Source: Colwellia sp.
GTDB lineage: Bacteria; Pseudomonadota; Gammaproteobacteria; Enterobacterales; Alteromonadaceae
Assembly (NCBI GenBank): GCA_002733765.1
Contig: NVWU01000012.1
Coordinates: 1-64,000, forward strand
DNA: 64,000 bases
Direction: 5' to 3'
Below, one piece after another: positions 48,322-57,445 of this stretch. Position numbers and translations under genes: made by a program. Under the pieces are notes generated by a model, which saw nothing but the letters and a program-made list of their open reading frames with translations, made no database searches and was not told the DNA's origin. Numbering within the stretch: position 1 is the first letter of the stretch; each line of letters begins with the position of its first letter.

Positions 48322-49728
48322 ATGAGTTTAATTTCCGCCGATACTGCTGAGAATACAATAAAGATAAGTTTTAACGATTTAGGTTTATCTGAGCCATTAC
48401 TTAAAGCAGTTCGTGACCAAGGTTACGACACACCATCACCTATTCAGGCACAGGCTATTCCAGCTGTTCTTTCCGGTAGAGATGTTATGGCGGCAGCACA
48501 AACGGGTACCGGTAAAACTGCTGGTTTTACGTTACCTTTGTTAGAACGTTTATCTAAAGGTGGACGAGAACAAAGTCGCGTGCAGTCAAATAATGTTCGT
48601 GCATTGGTGTTAACGCCAACAAGAGAGCTAGCCGCACAAGTCAGTGATAGTATTGCTACCTATGGTAAATACCTAAATTTACATTCAACCGTCGTTTTTG
48701 GTGGTGTGAAAATAAACCCGCAAATGATGCGTCTTCGACAAGGTGTTGATGTGCTTGTTGCAACGCCTGGCCGCTTAATGGATTTATGTAATCAAAAGGC
48801 AGTCAGATTTTCACAACTTGAAGTGCTTATTTTAGATGAAGCCGATCGTATGCTTGATATGGGCTTTATTCGTGATATTAAAAAAATTATTGCTCTGTTA
48901 CCTAAGCAACGTCAAAACTTACTTTTCTCAGCAACATTTTCACCTGATATACGAGCCTTAGCGAAGGGAATGGTGAATAATCCATTAGAAATATCCGTTA
49001 ACGCAGAAAACTCTACGGCCGAAAAGGTTACTCAGTGGTTGATGGCTGTTGATAAAAAGCGCAAACCTGCGCTATTGACGCACTTGATCAAAGAAAATAG
49101 CTGGAAACAAGTATTAGTGTTTACTAAAACTAAACATGGTGCGAATAAACTTACCCAATACTTGGAAGCTGAAGGCCTAACAGCGGCGGCGATTCATGGC
49201 AATAAAAGTCAGGGGGCACGTACCAAAGCATTAGCTTCTTTTAAGGACGGTAGAGTACAAATATTAGTTGCTACCGATATTGCCGCCCGTGGTATTGATA
49301 TTGATTTATTACCCCAAGTGGTGAATTTTGATTTACCGAATGTACCTGAGGATTATGTGCATCGTATCGGTCGTACAGCACGTGCTGGTAATACTGGACA
49401 AGCGGTATCTCTAGTCTGTAATGATGATTTGAAATTATTATGGGATATTGAACAGGTAATACAGCAACATATTGAACGTAAAGTCATAGACAGATTCAGT
49501 CCAGTAAATGAACTAGGTGAGTCTAGACCGATTAGGTCATTAAAAGCGAAAAAACCTAAAAACCCGAACAATAGAAATAAAGCAAATAAAGCTAAGGTTG
49601 AACATAAAGATGGCCAACACTTAAGTAAGGGTCATAAGTCTCAGGCAAACAGAAACAACGCGAGTAATAAGCCTAATAATAACAGTAATAGAAATCGTCG
49701 TTCAAAGCCTGCTCACAGTAATAAATAG
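48322..49728 (+). CDS. rhlE: DEAD-box ATP-dependent RNA helicase RhlE
   Basis: A 468-residue RNA helicase. Motifs: [11 protein letters not shown] (Q), [10 protein letters not shown] (I), PTRELAAQ (Ia), [17 protein letters not shown] (II), SATFSP (III), [10 protein letters not shown] (V), [10 protein letters not shown] (VI). The start [14 protein letters not shown] and the [10 protein letters not shown] segment place it in RhlE, which acts in large-subunit assembly and RNA remodelling. The last 80 residues are a low-complexity basic tail rich in Asn, Lys and Arg ([22 protein letters not shown]), probably an RNA-binding extension. A shorter relative is encoded at 19215. It ends with a bidirectional terminator shared with cobA. 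Confidence 0.93.
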   Translation: MSLISADTAENTIKISFNDLGLSEPLLKAVRDQGYDTPSPIQAQAIPAVLSGRDVMAAAQTGTGKTAGFTLPLLERLSKGGREQSRVQSNNVRALVLTPTRELAAQVSDSIATYGKYLNLHSTVVFGGVKINPQMMRLRQGVDVLVATPGRLMDLCNQKAVRFSQLEVLILDEADRMLDMGFIRDIKKIIALLPKQRQNLLFSATFSPDIRALAKGMVNNPLEISVNAENSTAEKVTQWLMAVDKKRKPALLTHLIKENSWKQVLVFTKTKHGANKLTQYLEAEGLTAAAIHGNKSQGARTKALASFKDGRVQILVATDIAARGIDIDLLPQVVNFDLPNVPEDYVHRIGRTARAGNTGQAVSLVCNDDLKLLWDIEQVIQQHIERKVIDRFSPVNELGESRPIRSLKAKKPKNPNNRNKANKAKVEHKDGQHLSKGHKSQANRNNASNKPNNNSNRNRRSKPAHSNK

Positions 49729-49803
49729 TTTGATGGCTAAGTAGGCTCAACTAAGTACTAAAATAACGATAACCATTAACCATTAATGCATCAATTGTTA
49801 TAA

Positions 49804-49827
49804 GAGTTAGCCAACCTTGGCTAACTC
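49804..49827. terminator. Bidirectional terminator rhlE/cobA
   Basis: GAGTTAGCCAA, loop CC, TTGGCTAACTC: perfect 11-bp stem between the convergent rhlE stop (49728) and cobA stop (49844). Followed by AGTTTTC on the plus strand. Confidence 0.85.
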
Positions 49828-49843
49828 AGTTTTCACAAGACAC

Positions 49844-50665
49844 TTATCGAGTAACATGATTTTGCGGTTGTTTGTTGGGTGAAAAATAACCTAAATTAGT
49901 CATTTTCTCTGTTGAAAAAACATCAATAACATTACCAATAACAATCAGGCTAGGTGGTTTGATTTTGTGCGATTTTACTAAGGCTTCTAAGTTAGATAAG
50001 GTGCCTTTTACCACTTGTTGATCCGCATGAGTACCTTTACGTATTAATGCGGCAGGTGTATGTTCACATCGACCTGCCTTAATTAACTGCTCAATAATAA
50101 TCGGTAAACTTCTTATGCCCATATAAAACACTATGGTTTGTTGGGCATCATTCAATGTATGCCAAGGTAAATCTAATGCACCATTGTCTTGCACGTTGCC
50201 GGTAATAAAGGTGCAACTTCGCGCTACTTGACGGTGAGTCAGTGGGATGCCTGCGTAGCTAGTACAAGCCGACGCAGCTGTCATGCCAGGGACAATATGG
50301 CAAGCAACACCATTAGCTAAGACAAATATAGCTTCTTCACTGCCACGGCCAAAAACAAAGGGATCACCACCTTTTAGTCTTAATACTTTTTTGCCTTGCT
50401 TGGCATGCTTAACTAATAATTGGTTGATACCATCTTGTGGTACACGGTGCTCAGCTTGCTTTTTACCCACATATATTTTTTCACAATGACTCGGTAATAA
50501 AGCCATAATTTCTTCACTAACGAGACGATCATAAATAACTATCTCGGCTTGTTTAATAAACCTAAATGCTTGTATGGTTAGTAAATCAGCATCACCAGGC
50601 CCAGCGCCGACTAAAGCGACTTCGCCAGCAATGAACGCTTGTTTATTTATACCAATATTTTTCAT
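49844..50665 (-). CDS. cobA: Uroporphyrinogen-III C-methyltransferase
   Basis: Methylates uroporphyrinogen III twice to precorrin-2, the branch from heme to siroheme and cobalamin. A 273-residue single-domain SUMT, without the CysG dehydrogenase/ferrochelatase part. AdoMet-binding glycine loop in VALVGAGPGDADLLTI, then GGDPFVFGRGSEEA, GMTAASACTSYAGIPLTHR and TVVFYMG-like QTIVFYMGI. The C-terminus PSLIVIGNVIDVF is typical. Often paired with nitrite or sulfite reductase genes, but it stands alone here. Siroheme or B12 use cannot be told from the gene alone; metH shows the cell uses B12. Confidence 0.93.
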   Translation of the reverse strand: MKNIGINKQAFIAGEVALVGAGPGDADLLTIQAFRFIKQAEIVIYDRLVSEEIMALLPSHCEKIYVGKKQAEHRVPQDGINQLLVKHAKQGKKVLRLKGGDPFVFGRGSEEAIFVLANGVACHIVPGMTAASACTSYAGIPLTHRQVARSCTFITGNVQDNGALDLPWHTLNDAQQTIVFYMGIRSLPIIIEQLIKAGRCEHTPAALIRKGTHADQQVVKGTLSNLEALVKSHKIKPPSLIVIGNVIDVFSTEKMTNLGYFSPNKQPQNHVTR

Positions 50666-50713
50666 TATGTATGACCACTTTTATTTATTAAACTAATTAT
50701 AATAGGAATAAAG

Positions 50714-50743
50714 CAAAAAAAGCGCCAATAGGCGCTTTTTTTT
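50714..50743 (-). terminator. Terminator of suhB
   Basis: AGCGCC (50721-50726) and GGCGCT (50731-50736) with flanking A and T runs that extend the stem (AAAAAAGCGCC / GGCGCTTTTTT). It follows suhB by about 35 bp on the minus strand. Confidence 0.85.
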
Positions 50744-50778
50744 AATATAAGGTATTCGTTAACTTTTAGTGTAATTAC

Positions 50779-51582
50779 TTACTTATTTAAAGCTTCGCCT
50801 AAATGTGGACGAATATCTTTTAAAATTTCTTTTAATAAGCGCGTACTACTAGCGACAATATTCCCCGATTTTGCATGATTATGGCCACCAGTAAAGTCAG
50901 TGACTAAGCCACCCGCTTCAATAATTAATAGCTCGCCTGCTGCACTTTCCCAAGGTTTTAAACCAATTTCAAAGAAACCGTCGAATCTACCTGCAGCGAC
51001 ATAAGCTAAATCCAGTGCAGAACAACCAGCACGACGCATATCGGCTGTTTTGTCAAAAAGAGAAGTAAACATGGCCATATAAGCTTTGGTATGTTGTCTG
51101 TGCTTAACAGGAAAACCAGTCGCTAAAATAGTCGCTGATAAATCTTTATGTGATTTGACTCTAATACGCATGTTATTTAATTGCGCACCTTTGCCGCGAC
51201 TTGCGGTGAATAATTCACCACGAATAGGATCGAAGATAACAGCTTGATCAAGTTTACCTTTTACTTTTAACGCTATTGAAACGGCAAACTGAGGAATACC
51301 TTTAATGAAGTTATTTGTGCCATTCAATGGATCTATTATCCATTGATAATCATCGTCACTGCCTGTTAATACACCTGACTCTTCACCTATTATGGTGTGT
51401 TCCGGATATGATTTACGAAGCGTTTCAATAATTGCTTGTTCAGCAGCAATGTCAGCACTAGTAACAAAATCGTTAGAGCCTTTTGCTTCAATTTCAACTT
51501 TATCAAGTTGCTCAAAAGAGCGGATAATAACTTTTCCTGCATTGCGCGCAGCGCGCACTGCAATATTTAGCATGGGATGCAT
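50779..51582 (-). CDS. suhB: SuhB, inositol monophosphatase-family protein with altered catalytic site
   Basis: A 267-residue protein collinear with E. coli SuhB from MHPMLNIAVRAAR on, so residue numbers agree. SuhB has two roles: inositol-1-phosphatase, and an extra-enzymatic part in the rRNA transcription complex with NusA/B/E/G that protects rRNA transcripts from early termination. The metal-binding motif, normally DPLDGT, reads DPLNGT here: Asp84 is kept but Asp87 is Asn. The second motif, normally WDxAAG, reads WESAAG, so Asp212 is Glu. Glu67 in GEESG is retained. Asp87 and Asp212 are metal ligands/catalytic in the family, so the phosphatase is probably weak or lost, while the transcription function could persist. 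Divergent from trmJ as in E. coli. Confidence 0.93.
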   Translation of the reverse strand: MHPMLNIAVRAARNAGKVIIRSFEQLDKVEIEAKGSNDFVTSADIAAEQAIIETLRKSYPEHTIIGEESGVLTGSDDDYQWIIDPLNGTNNFIKGIPQFAVSIALKVKGKLDQAVIFDPIRGELFTASRGKGAQLNNMRIRVKSHKDLSATILATGFPVKHRQHTKAYMAMFTSLFDKTADMRRAGCSALDLAYVAAGRFDGFFEIGLKPWESAAGELLIIEAGGLVTDFTGGHNHAKSGNIVASSTRLLKEILKDIRPHLGEALNK

Positions 51583-52109
51583 AACAGAGTACCTATTTGT
51601 AAATAACTTTTAAAAGAACGACGTTGACCCCAAGCCCTATAAAACTAAAGGCTAAATCAAGCGCGCGGAGTATAGCAATATACAACCCATTTGGCGATAG
51701 TATTCTTAAATAAAGCCAATGATAAACTTCCCACTCTCGGCAGTGCTTTACATCTTTATAGGGAAATAGACTAATTAAGAATAAATTACCATAGCTGTAA
51801 TTGCTAATTTAGCGTGCTTTTTGTTAAGCACAGCAGTAACCTTCTATGTTAGAATTATCAGCATAGAAAATAGTTATTATTATAACTAACCTGAGCTCTG
51901 CTTAATAAATTTTTCTCTAGCAACTATTTTTACTTACTTCAGCGTTAAATTCACTTGCAATAGACTCGCTATTGACGCGTAAATCCACCTTGAATTAAGT
52001 AAAGCTATCAAGCTAGCGTGTTATTGGAAATATTATTTATATATTTCAATTAAAAAAACTTCTTATACAACATTCAGGTTAACTAGAAGTATCCTATTAG
52101 AGATAAAAA
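51583..52109. other. suhB-trmJ divergent spacer, hairpin near the middle
   Basis: A 527-bp region with no gene. It contains CAATAG (51958-51963) / CTATTG (51969-51974), a small stem with flanking partial complementarity (TTACTTCAGCG... against ...TTAAGTAAAG, 51937-52013), which is a candidate leader structure for trmJ. Promoters for both genes must lie here; no operator motif recognised. Confidence 0.4.
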
Positions 52110-52946
52110 ATGTCAGATTCAGAAAAAAGTAAATTATCAGCAAGCCTTTTAGACAACGTTCGTATTGTTTTAGTCAATACATCTGATTGTCGAAATATTG
52201 GTAGTGCAGCACGTGCAATGAAAACCATGGGATTAAGCCAATTGGTTCTGGTTGATCCCATTGAAATGCCTAATGGTCAAGCGCAAGCATTAGCGGCTGG
52301 AGCAACGGACGTTTTATCAAATGCAAAAGTTGTTAGCAATTTAAGTGAAGCTATTAGTGATTGTGGTTTGGTTATTGGTACCAGTGCTCGTTCACGTACA
52401 CTACCTTGGCCTATGTTAGAGCCACGTGGTTGTGGTGAGAAAATGATTACAGAAGCAAGCGAGTATCCTGTTGCGTTAGTCTTTGGCCGAGAGAGTAGCG
52501 GCTTAACTAATGACGAGTTACAATTATGCCATTTTCATGTCCAAATACCAGCAAACCCTGACTATAGCTCGCTTAATCTTGCTATGGCAGTACAAACATT
52601 AAGTTATGAGGTTCGTACAAGTTATTTGCTGTCATTAGACGAAGATAAGCAAGAACGTAGTACTGGTAATGGTACTTATATTGGAAAAGCCAGTACTGCT
52701 AAAAAGGCATTTAATGCCAAAAGCGAAGACAATGAACTTTATCCAGTTACTGAAGAAACCGAGCGTTTTTATCAGCACTTTGATAATGCACTTAAAGCAA
52801 CAGGGTTTATTGGTGATAAACATCCAGGTTTAGTGATGACTAAGTTGAGACGTTTATTTAACCGTGCGCGTCCTGATGTTAAAGAAGTTAAAATGATGCG
52901 AGGCATTCTTGCATCAATAGAAAGAGCCGCAATGAAAAAGCATTAA
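52110..52946 (+). CDS. trmJ: tRNA (cytidine/uridine-2'-O)-methyltransferase TrmJ
   Basis: SPOUT-family enzyme that 2'-O-methylates position 32 of several tRNAs with AdoMet. 278 residues. Start of the knotted domain [26 protein letters not shown]; conserved [14 protein letters not shown] and [16 protein letters not shown] (deep trefoil knot); C-terminal helical extension ([22 protein letters not shown]) typical of TrmJ. AGATAAAAA before ATG. Followed 45 bp later by cysE, then isc: the same gene order as in E. coli with cysE added. Confidence 0.94.
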   Translation: MSDSEKSKLSASLLDNVRIVLVNTSDCRNIGSAARAMKTMGLSQLVLVDPIEMPNGQAQALAAGATDVLSNAKVVSNLSEAISDCGLVIGTSARSRTLPWPMLEPRGCGEKMITEASEYPVALVFGRESSGLTNDELQLCHFHVQIPANPDYSSLNLAMAVQTLSYEVRTSYLLSLDEDKQERSTGNGTYIGKASTAKKAFNAKSEDNELYPVTEETERFYQHFDNALKATGFIGDKHPGLVMTKLRRLFNRARPDVKEVKMMRGILASIERAAMKKH

Positions 52947-52991
52947 TAGTCGCGTGTTTGTTAAAAATCAAAAAAAATAAAAGGAAATAAT

Positions 52992-53855
52992 ATGTTTAGC
53001 CGCACTATTGGCCGGATAAAAGAAGATATTAACAGTGTTTTTGATCGAGATCCCGCTGCGCGCACTACGTTTGAAGTATTACTTAATTACCCAGGGTTAC
53101 ATGCTGTTTGGGTACATAGACTAAGTCATCGCTTATGGCTTGCTAACTGGAAGCTTCTCGCAAGAATCATATCTACTTTTTCGCGTTGGTTAACCGGTAT
53201 TGAAATTCATCCAGGTGCAACTTTAGGACGCCGTTTTTTTATTGACCATGGTATGGGCGTTGTTATTGGCGAAACAGCTGAAATTGGCGATGATGTTACT
53301 TTATATCACGGCGTTACTTTAGGCGGAACGAGTTGGAATGCCGGTAAACGCCATCCTACATTAGAAGATAATGTTGTTATTGGCGCAGGAGCGCAAGTAC
53401 TTGGTCCTATTACTATCGGTAAAGGTGGTAAAGTTGGTTCAAACTCTGTTGTGGTAAGAGATCTACCTGAAAATGCGACTGCTGTTGGTATTCCTGCACG
53501 CATTGTTAACAGTAAGGATAGTAATTCTTTACTTGATAACGACGTAGACAACGGTCTTAATGCTAATCTAGACAAAGACTCACGTGATAAAGCGGCGAAG
53601 AAATTTGGTTTTGATGCTTATGCAGTTTCTGCTGATAATCCAGATCCTGTCGCTAAAGCGATTGGTCGACTACTTGATCATATGCACCTCATGGATGATC
53701 GCGTGTCGACACTATGCAAGGAAGTGAATAATCTAGGTGGTGACATTTGTTCTAACGATTTACCTGAGCTTGATATTGGTGAGTTTGTTGAAGATGAAAA
53801 AGAGGCAGCTGAACGTCGAAAAAGTGTAGTAGAAAGTTTTGATCCCGAGATATAA
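52992..53855 (+). CDS. cysE: Serine O-acetyltransferase
   Basis: First step of cysteine synthesis, making O-acetylserine from serine and acetyl-CoA. A 287-residue protein with an N-terminal helical part (about 1-75) and a left-handed beta-helix of hexapeptide repeats ([20 protein letters not shown]). Catalytic [16 protein letters not shown] segment with H in [15 protein letters not shown]. The long acidic C-terminus (residues 170-287, [28 protein letters not shown]) is longer than in E. coli CysE and more like the IscR-linked type found next to isc operons. AAGGAAATAAT precedes the ATG; a terminator follows. It supplies cysteine, the sulfur source for IscS downstream. Confidence 0.92.
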   Translation: MFSRTIGRIKEDINSVFDRDPAARTTFEVLLNYPGLHAVWVHRLSHRLWLANWKLLARIISTFSRWLTGIEIHPGATLGRRFFIDHGMGVVIGETAEIGDDVTLYHGVTLGGTSWNAGKRHPTLEDNVVIGAGAQVLGPITIGKGGKVGSNSVVVRDLPENATAVGIPARIVNSKDSNSLLDNDVDNGLNANLDKDSRDKAAKKFGFDAYAVSADNPDPVAKAIGRLLDHMHLMDDRVSTLCKEVNNLGGDICSNDLPELDIGEFVEDEKEAAERRKSVVESFDPEI

Positions 53856-53893
53856 TAAGGGATAAGCCGCTTAACTTAATAAAACGAATTTAT

Positions 53894-53941
53894 AGCGAAA
53901 GCAATAGTTGACTAAAATACTCAACTATTGCTTTTCGCTTT
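53894..53941 (+). terminator. Terminator of trmJ-cysE
   Basis: AGCGAAAGCAATAGTTGA (53894-53911) pairs with TCAACTATTGCTTTTCGCT (53921-53939), one bulge, followed by TTTAG. It separates cysE from the isc promoter. Confidence 0.85.
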
Positions 53942-53958
53942 TAGATTATTAGTGTAGA

Positions 53959-53983
53959 ATACTTGAGTATATTACTCAGGTAT
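53959..53983. promoter_or_regulatory. IscR type-1 binding box upstream of iscR
   Basis: ATACTTGAGTATATTACTCAGGTAT (25 bp; written in three parts: ATACTTGAG, TATATT, ACTCAGGTAT) matches the type-1 IscR consensus ATASYYGACTRWWWYAGTCRRSTAT except that GACT/AGTC are GAGT/ACTC. [2Fe-2S]-IscR bound here would repress the operon when Fe-S clusters are sufficient. A promoter, TTGACT (53988-53993), 16 bp, TAGAAT (54010-54015), follows it directly, so the box lies just upstream of or at the -35. Confidence 0.85.
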
Positions 53984-54104
53984 ATATTTGACTATTTTGT
54001 AGGGATATGTAGAATTGCACGAAATTACTCTTTTTGTAGTAGTTTTCGCCTCAGCAAAAAAGTAAAAATAAACATTCAATAGCATGTATTAAATTGAGCA
54101 CATT

Positions 54105-54596
54105 ATGAAACTAACCTCTAAAGGGCGTTATGCGGTGACAGCAATGTTAGATGTCACTATTCATGCCTCGCACGGACCTGTATCATTAGCGGATATTTCT
54201 GAACGACAAGGAATCTCGTTATCGTATTTAGAACAATTATTTTCTAAATTACGTAAATATGGTTTAGTTAATAGTATTCGTGGTCCAGGAGGCGGTTATC
54301 GCTTGGGTAGGTGCTCAGCAGAGATAGCCGTTGCAGATATAATTAGTGCTGTTAACGAGAGTGTAGACGCGACAAAGTGCCAAGGTAAAGGAAATTGCCA
54401 AGGGGGCTCGCAGTGCTTAACCCATTCTTTATGGCAAGGCTTGAGTGAGCGTATTGAAGAATTTTTGAAAAATATTACCCTAGCTGAATTAGTGGCTAAA
54501 AATGATGTAAAAACCGTTTCTAAAAGACAAAGTAATGTTCATAAACGTAGTAATAAAGAACAATCATTAGAAACAATTATTCCCATAAATTTTTAA
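54105..54596 (+). CDS. iscR: Fe-S cluster assembly transcription factor IscR
   Basis: Rrf2-family regulator, 163 residues, that represses the isc operon when carrying a [2Fe-2S] cluster. Helix-turn-helix near 27-60, with [15 protein letters not shown] recognition region. Cluster ligands Cys92, Cys98, Cys104 and His107 in [16 protein letters not shown] match E. coli numbering. The C-terminus (residues 120-163) is longer and basic. The box upstream shows autoregulation. First gene of iscRSUA-hscBA-fdx, 32 bp before iscS. Confidence 0.97.
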   Translation: MKLTSKGRYAVTAMLDVTIHASHGPVSLADISERQGISLSYLEQLFSKLRKYGLVNSIRGPGGGYRLGRCSAEIAVADIISAVNESVDATKCQGKGNCQGGSQCLTHSLWQGLSERIEEFLKNITLAELVAKNDVKTVSKRQSNVHKRSNKEQSLETIIPINF

Positions 54597-54628
54597 AGAA
54601 CATAGTATTAAGTGGAGAAAGAGAGCAA

Positions 54629-55843
54629 ATGAAGCTTCCTATTTATTTTGATTATTCAGCAACTACCCCCGTTGATAAACGCGTTGCGGAAAAAATGATG
54701 CAATATATGACTACCGATGGTCATTTTGGTAACCCTGCGTCACGTTCACACAAATTTGGCTGGCAAGCAGAAGAGGCCGTTGATATTGCTCGTAATCAAA
54801 TAGCTGAATTAATTAACGCAGATCCACGTGAAATTGTTTTCACTTCCGGCGCTACCGAATCTAATAATCTTGCAATTAAAGGTGCGGCGAATTTTTACCA
54901 TAAAAAAGGTAAGCATATTATTACCTGTAAAACAGAACACAAAGCTGTTTTAGATACGTGTAGAGAATTAGAACGCCAAGGTTTTGAAGTCACTTACCTT
55001 GCACCTGAAGACAATGGTTTAATTGATTTAAATAAACTTGAAGCCGCTATGCGTGACGATACTGTTTTAGTTAGTATCATGCACGTAAACAATGAAATTG
55101 GTGTTATTCAGGACATTAGTGAAATTGGTGAAATGTGTCGTGCGCGTAAAATTATTTTTCATGTTGATGCTGCACAAAGTGCAGGAAAAGTAAATATTGA
55201 TATGCAGCATTTAAAAGTTGATTTACTGTCTATTTCAGCACATAAATTGTATGGACCAAAAGGTATTGGTGCCTTGTATGTAAGTCGTAAGCCACGTGTT
55301 CGCCTTGAAGCACAAACGCATGGTGGTGGTCATGAACGTGGTATGCGTTCAGGTACATTAGCAACCCATCAAATTGTTGGTATGGGTGAAGCTTGTAAAA
55401 TTGCTAAAGAAGAAATGCAACAAGACATTAAGCATGTAACTGCTATGCGAGATCGTTTATGGGCTGGTCTAAATACGATGGAGCAGGTCTTTGTTAATGG
55501 TGACTTTGATAAACGTTACGCAGGTAATTTAAATGTTAGCTTTAACTTTGTTGAAGGCGAATCATTAATTATGGCGTTGAAAGATTTAGCAGTATCTTCA
55601 GGTAGTGCTTGTACTTCAGCAAGCCTTGAACCTTCATATGTATTACGTGCATTAGGGTTAAATGATGAAATGGCCCATAGCTCAATACGTTTTAGTTTTG
55701 GTCGTTTTACCACAGCAGAAGAAATAGATTATGCTATCGAACTTATACAAAAATCTATTGGTCATTTACGTGATATGTCACCGCTTTGGGAAATGTTCAA
55801 AGATGGTATTGATTTAGACTCAATTGAATGGGCAGCACACTAA
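54629..55843 (+). CDS. iscS: Cysteine desulfurase IscS
   Basis: PLP enzyme that takes sulfur from cysteine for Fe-S clusters and tRNA thiolation. 404 residues, collinear with E. coli IscS. PLP Lys206 in [10 protein letters not shown], and the sulfur-carrying Cys328 in [21 protein letters not shown]. Start [16 protein letters not shown] is standard. Its role links to cysE upstream, which supplies cysteine. 59-bp spacer before iscU. Confidence 0.97.
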   Translation: MKLPIYFDYSATTPVDKRVAEKMMQYMTTDGHFGNPASRSHKFGWQAEEAVDIARNQIAELINADPREIVFTSGATESNNLAIKGAANFYHKKGKHIITCKTEHKAVLDTCRELERQGFEVTYLAPEDNGLIDLNKLEAAMRDDTVLVSIMHVNNEIGVIQDISEIGEMCRARKIIFHVDAAQSAGKVNIDMQHLKVDLLSISAHKLYGPKGIGALYVSRKPRVRLEAQTHGGGHERGMRSGTLATHQIVGMGEACKIAKEEMQQDIKHVTAMRDRLWAGLNTMEQVFVNGDFDKRYAGNLNVSFNFVEGESLIMALKDLAVSSGSACTSASLEPSYVLRALGLNDEMAHSSIRFSFGRFTTAEEIDYAIELIQKSIGHLRDMSPLWEMFKDGIDLDSIEWAAH

Positions 55844-55902
55844 TTCTTTATTTAAGTAATTAAAATAAGTAAAGATAACGTACGTAGTTAGGAGAAAATA
55901 TT

Positions 55903-56283
55903 ATGGCTTATAGCGAAAAAGTAATCGATCATTATGAAAACCCACGTAACGTCGGCTCAATGGATAAAAATGATCCATCGGTAGCAACAGGCATGGTTGG
56001 CGCACCAGCGTGTGGTGATGTAATGAAGTTACAACTTAAAATATCTAAAGATGGCATTATTGAAGATGCTAAATTTAAAACTTACGGCTGTGGCTCTGCT
56101 ATTGCTTCAAGTTCATTGGTTACCGAGTGGGTAAAAGGGAAATCAATTGAAGAAGCGGGTAAAATTAAAAATACGGCTATTGCTGAAGAATTAGCTTTAC
56201 CACCGGTAAAAATTCATTGTTCAATTTTGGCTGAAGATGCAATTAAAGCGGCGATTGAAGATTACAAAAGCAAACAAAGTTAA
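55903..56283 (+). CDS. iscU: Fe-S cluster scaffold IscU
   Basis: Scaffold on which [2Fe-2S] clusters are built. 126 residues. Ligands Cys37 (GAPACGDV), Cys63 (YGCGSAIASSS) and Cys106 (HCSILAEDA) are in place, as is the HscA-binding LPPVK at 99-103. Order and length match E. coli IscU; followed 46 bp later by iscA. Confidence 0.97.
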   Translation: MAYSEKVIDHYENPRNVGSMDKNDPSVATGMVGAPACGDVMKLQLKISKDGIIEDAKFKTYGCGSAIASSSLVTEWVKGKSIEEAGKIKNTAIAEELALPPVKIHCSILAEDAIKAAIEDYKSKQS

Positions 56284-56329
56284 TAGCTTTTAAGTGTTTG
56301 GCTACAAAAGAATAAAGTGAGAAAGTATA

Positions 56330-56653
56330 ATGTCTGTTACTATGACACCAGAAGCAACAGAGCGCGTTAAATCTTTTATGACTAACCGAGGTAAAGGTCT
56401 TGGTTTGCGTTTAGGGATTAAAACTACGGGTTGTTCAGGTTTAGCTTATGTACTTGAATTTGTTGATGACTTAAATGAAGATGATGAAGTATTTAACATC
56501 GAAGATGTAAAAATCATCATTGATGCTAAAAGCTTGGTTTACCTTGATGGTATTCAATTAGATTTCGTTAAAGAAGGTCTAAATGAAGGTTTTAAGTTCA
56601 CTAATCCTAACGCCAAAGGTGAGTGTGGGTGTGGTGAGTCATTCAACGTCTAA
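56330..56653 (+). CDS. iscA: A-type Fe-S carrier IscA
   Basis: A-type carrier for Fe-S clusters, 107 residues. Three conserved cysteines: Cys35 in [10 protein letters not shown] and Cys99/Cys101 in ECGCGESF. The [13 protein letters not shown] start pattern is typical. A 193-bp gap with a hairpin repeat follows before hscB, unusual inside this operon. Confidence 0.96.
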   Translation: MSVTMTPEATERVKSFMTNRGKGLGLRLGIKTTGCSGLAYVLEFVDDLNEDDEVFNIEDVKIIIDAKSLVYLDGIQLDFVKEGLNEGFKFTNPNAKGECGCGESFNV

Positions 56654-56660
56654 AGTAGTG

Positions 56661-56782
56661 ATAACAAATTTATCTCTTTGCTATTTTGCTCAGCTGTTAC
56701 GTTGAAAGTACTCATTGACTAGCGTCAACTCCGTGCTTTTACCTTACATCAGAGCAAACTACCTTTGAGCTGAATTTGTTAT
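56661..56782. repeat. Covarying hairpin repeat, copy D (iscA-hscB gap)
   Basis: Most complete copy. The outermost stem ATAACAAATT (56661-56670) pairs with AATTTGTTAT (56773-56782). The second stem TTTGCTC (56685-56691) pairs with GAGCAAA (56752-56758). The core AAAGTAC-TCA-TTGAC-TAGC-GTCAA-CTCC-GTGCTTT is at 56705-56739. It sits within the isc transcript and could shape expression of hscBA relative to iscRSUA. Confidence 0.75.
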
Positions 56783-56846
56783 GGTTTAGTTAATTATGGA
56801 GTGCAGTTTTTAAAAGAAAAAATTGTACTAATCTACGAGAACTATT

Positions 56847-57374
56847 TTGAATTACTTCCAATTATTCGGCATTGAAATTTCTTTTGATGTTGATTTAAGT
56901 CATTTATCACAATCTTATCAAGCGTTGCAAAAAGCCGTTCACCCTGACAGGTTCGCTCATGCTTCATCTCAAGATCAATTATTGGCAGTGCAAAAATCAG
57001 CTGAAATTAATGATGCTTATCAAACGTTGAAACAACCATTAAAACGTGCTGAATATATATTAACGCTGCGAGGTGTTGATATGCCTAATGAGCAACAATC
57101 ATTTAGTGATACAAGCTTTTTAATGCAACAAATGGAACTAAGAGAGATGCTTGGCGACGTGAAATTTGCGGATGATATTGATAGCGCTTTTACCCATGCT
57201 CAACAGGTTTTGGCACAAGAATACCAGCAGCTCGTTGATGTTATGCAACAACAAATATTTGAAAATAATACCGTAACAAATGCGTTAGCATGCGATAATT
57301 TACGCAAGTTAAAGTTTTATCAAAAACTAAATATTGAGCTTGATCGTCTCGAAGATAGCTTGTTTGATGACTAG
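56847..57374 (+). CDS. hscB: Fe-S co-chaperone HscB
   Basis: J-domain co-chaperone that brings IscU to HscA. 175 residues. The J-domain motif HPD (32-34) is intact in AVHPDRFAH; the C-terminal three-helix domain runs from about 90 (QMELREML). The start is TTG at 56847 with AGAACTATT in front; there is no closer ATG in frame. Followed 71 bp later by hscA. Confidence 0.94.
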   Translation: MNYFQLFGIEISFDVDLSHLSQSYQALQKAVHPDRFAHASSQDQLLAVQKSAEINDAYQTLKQPLKRAEYILTLRGVDMPNEQQSFSDTSFLMQQMELREMLGDVKFADDIDSAFTHAQQVLAQEYQQLVDVMQQQIFENNTVTNALACDNLRKLKFYQKLNIELDRLEDSLFDD

Positions 57375-57445
57375 TAAATATAAATGACTTAGTTAGACAA
57401 ATAGCGTTCTAGTGAAATTTACATACAAAACTGAATTTATTAAAT

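Noticed and set aside
49569..49728. Asn/Lys/Arg-rich tail of rhlE as a possible frameshift artefact
   Set aside because: The tail is in frame with the helicase core, ends at a stop just before the terminator, and basic tails are usual in RhlE proteins.
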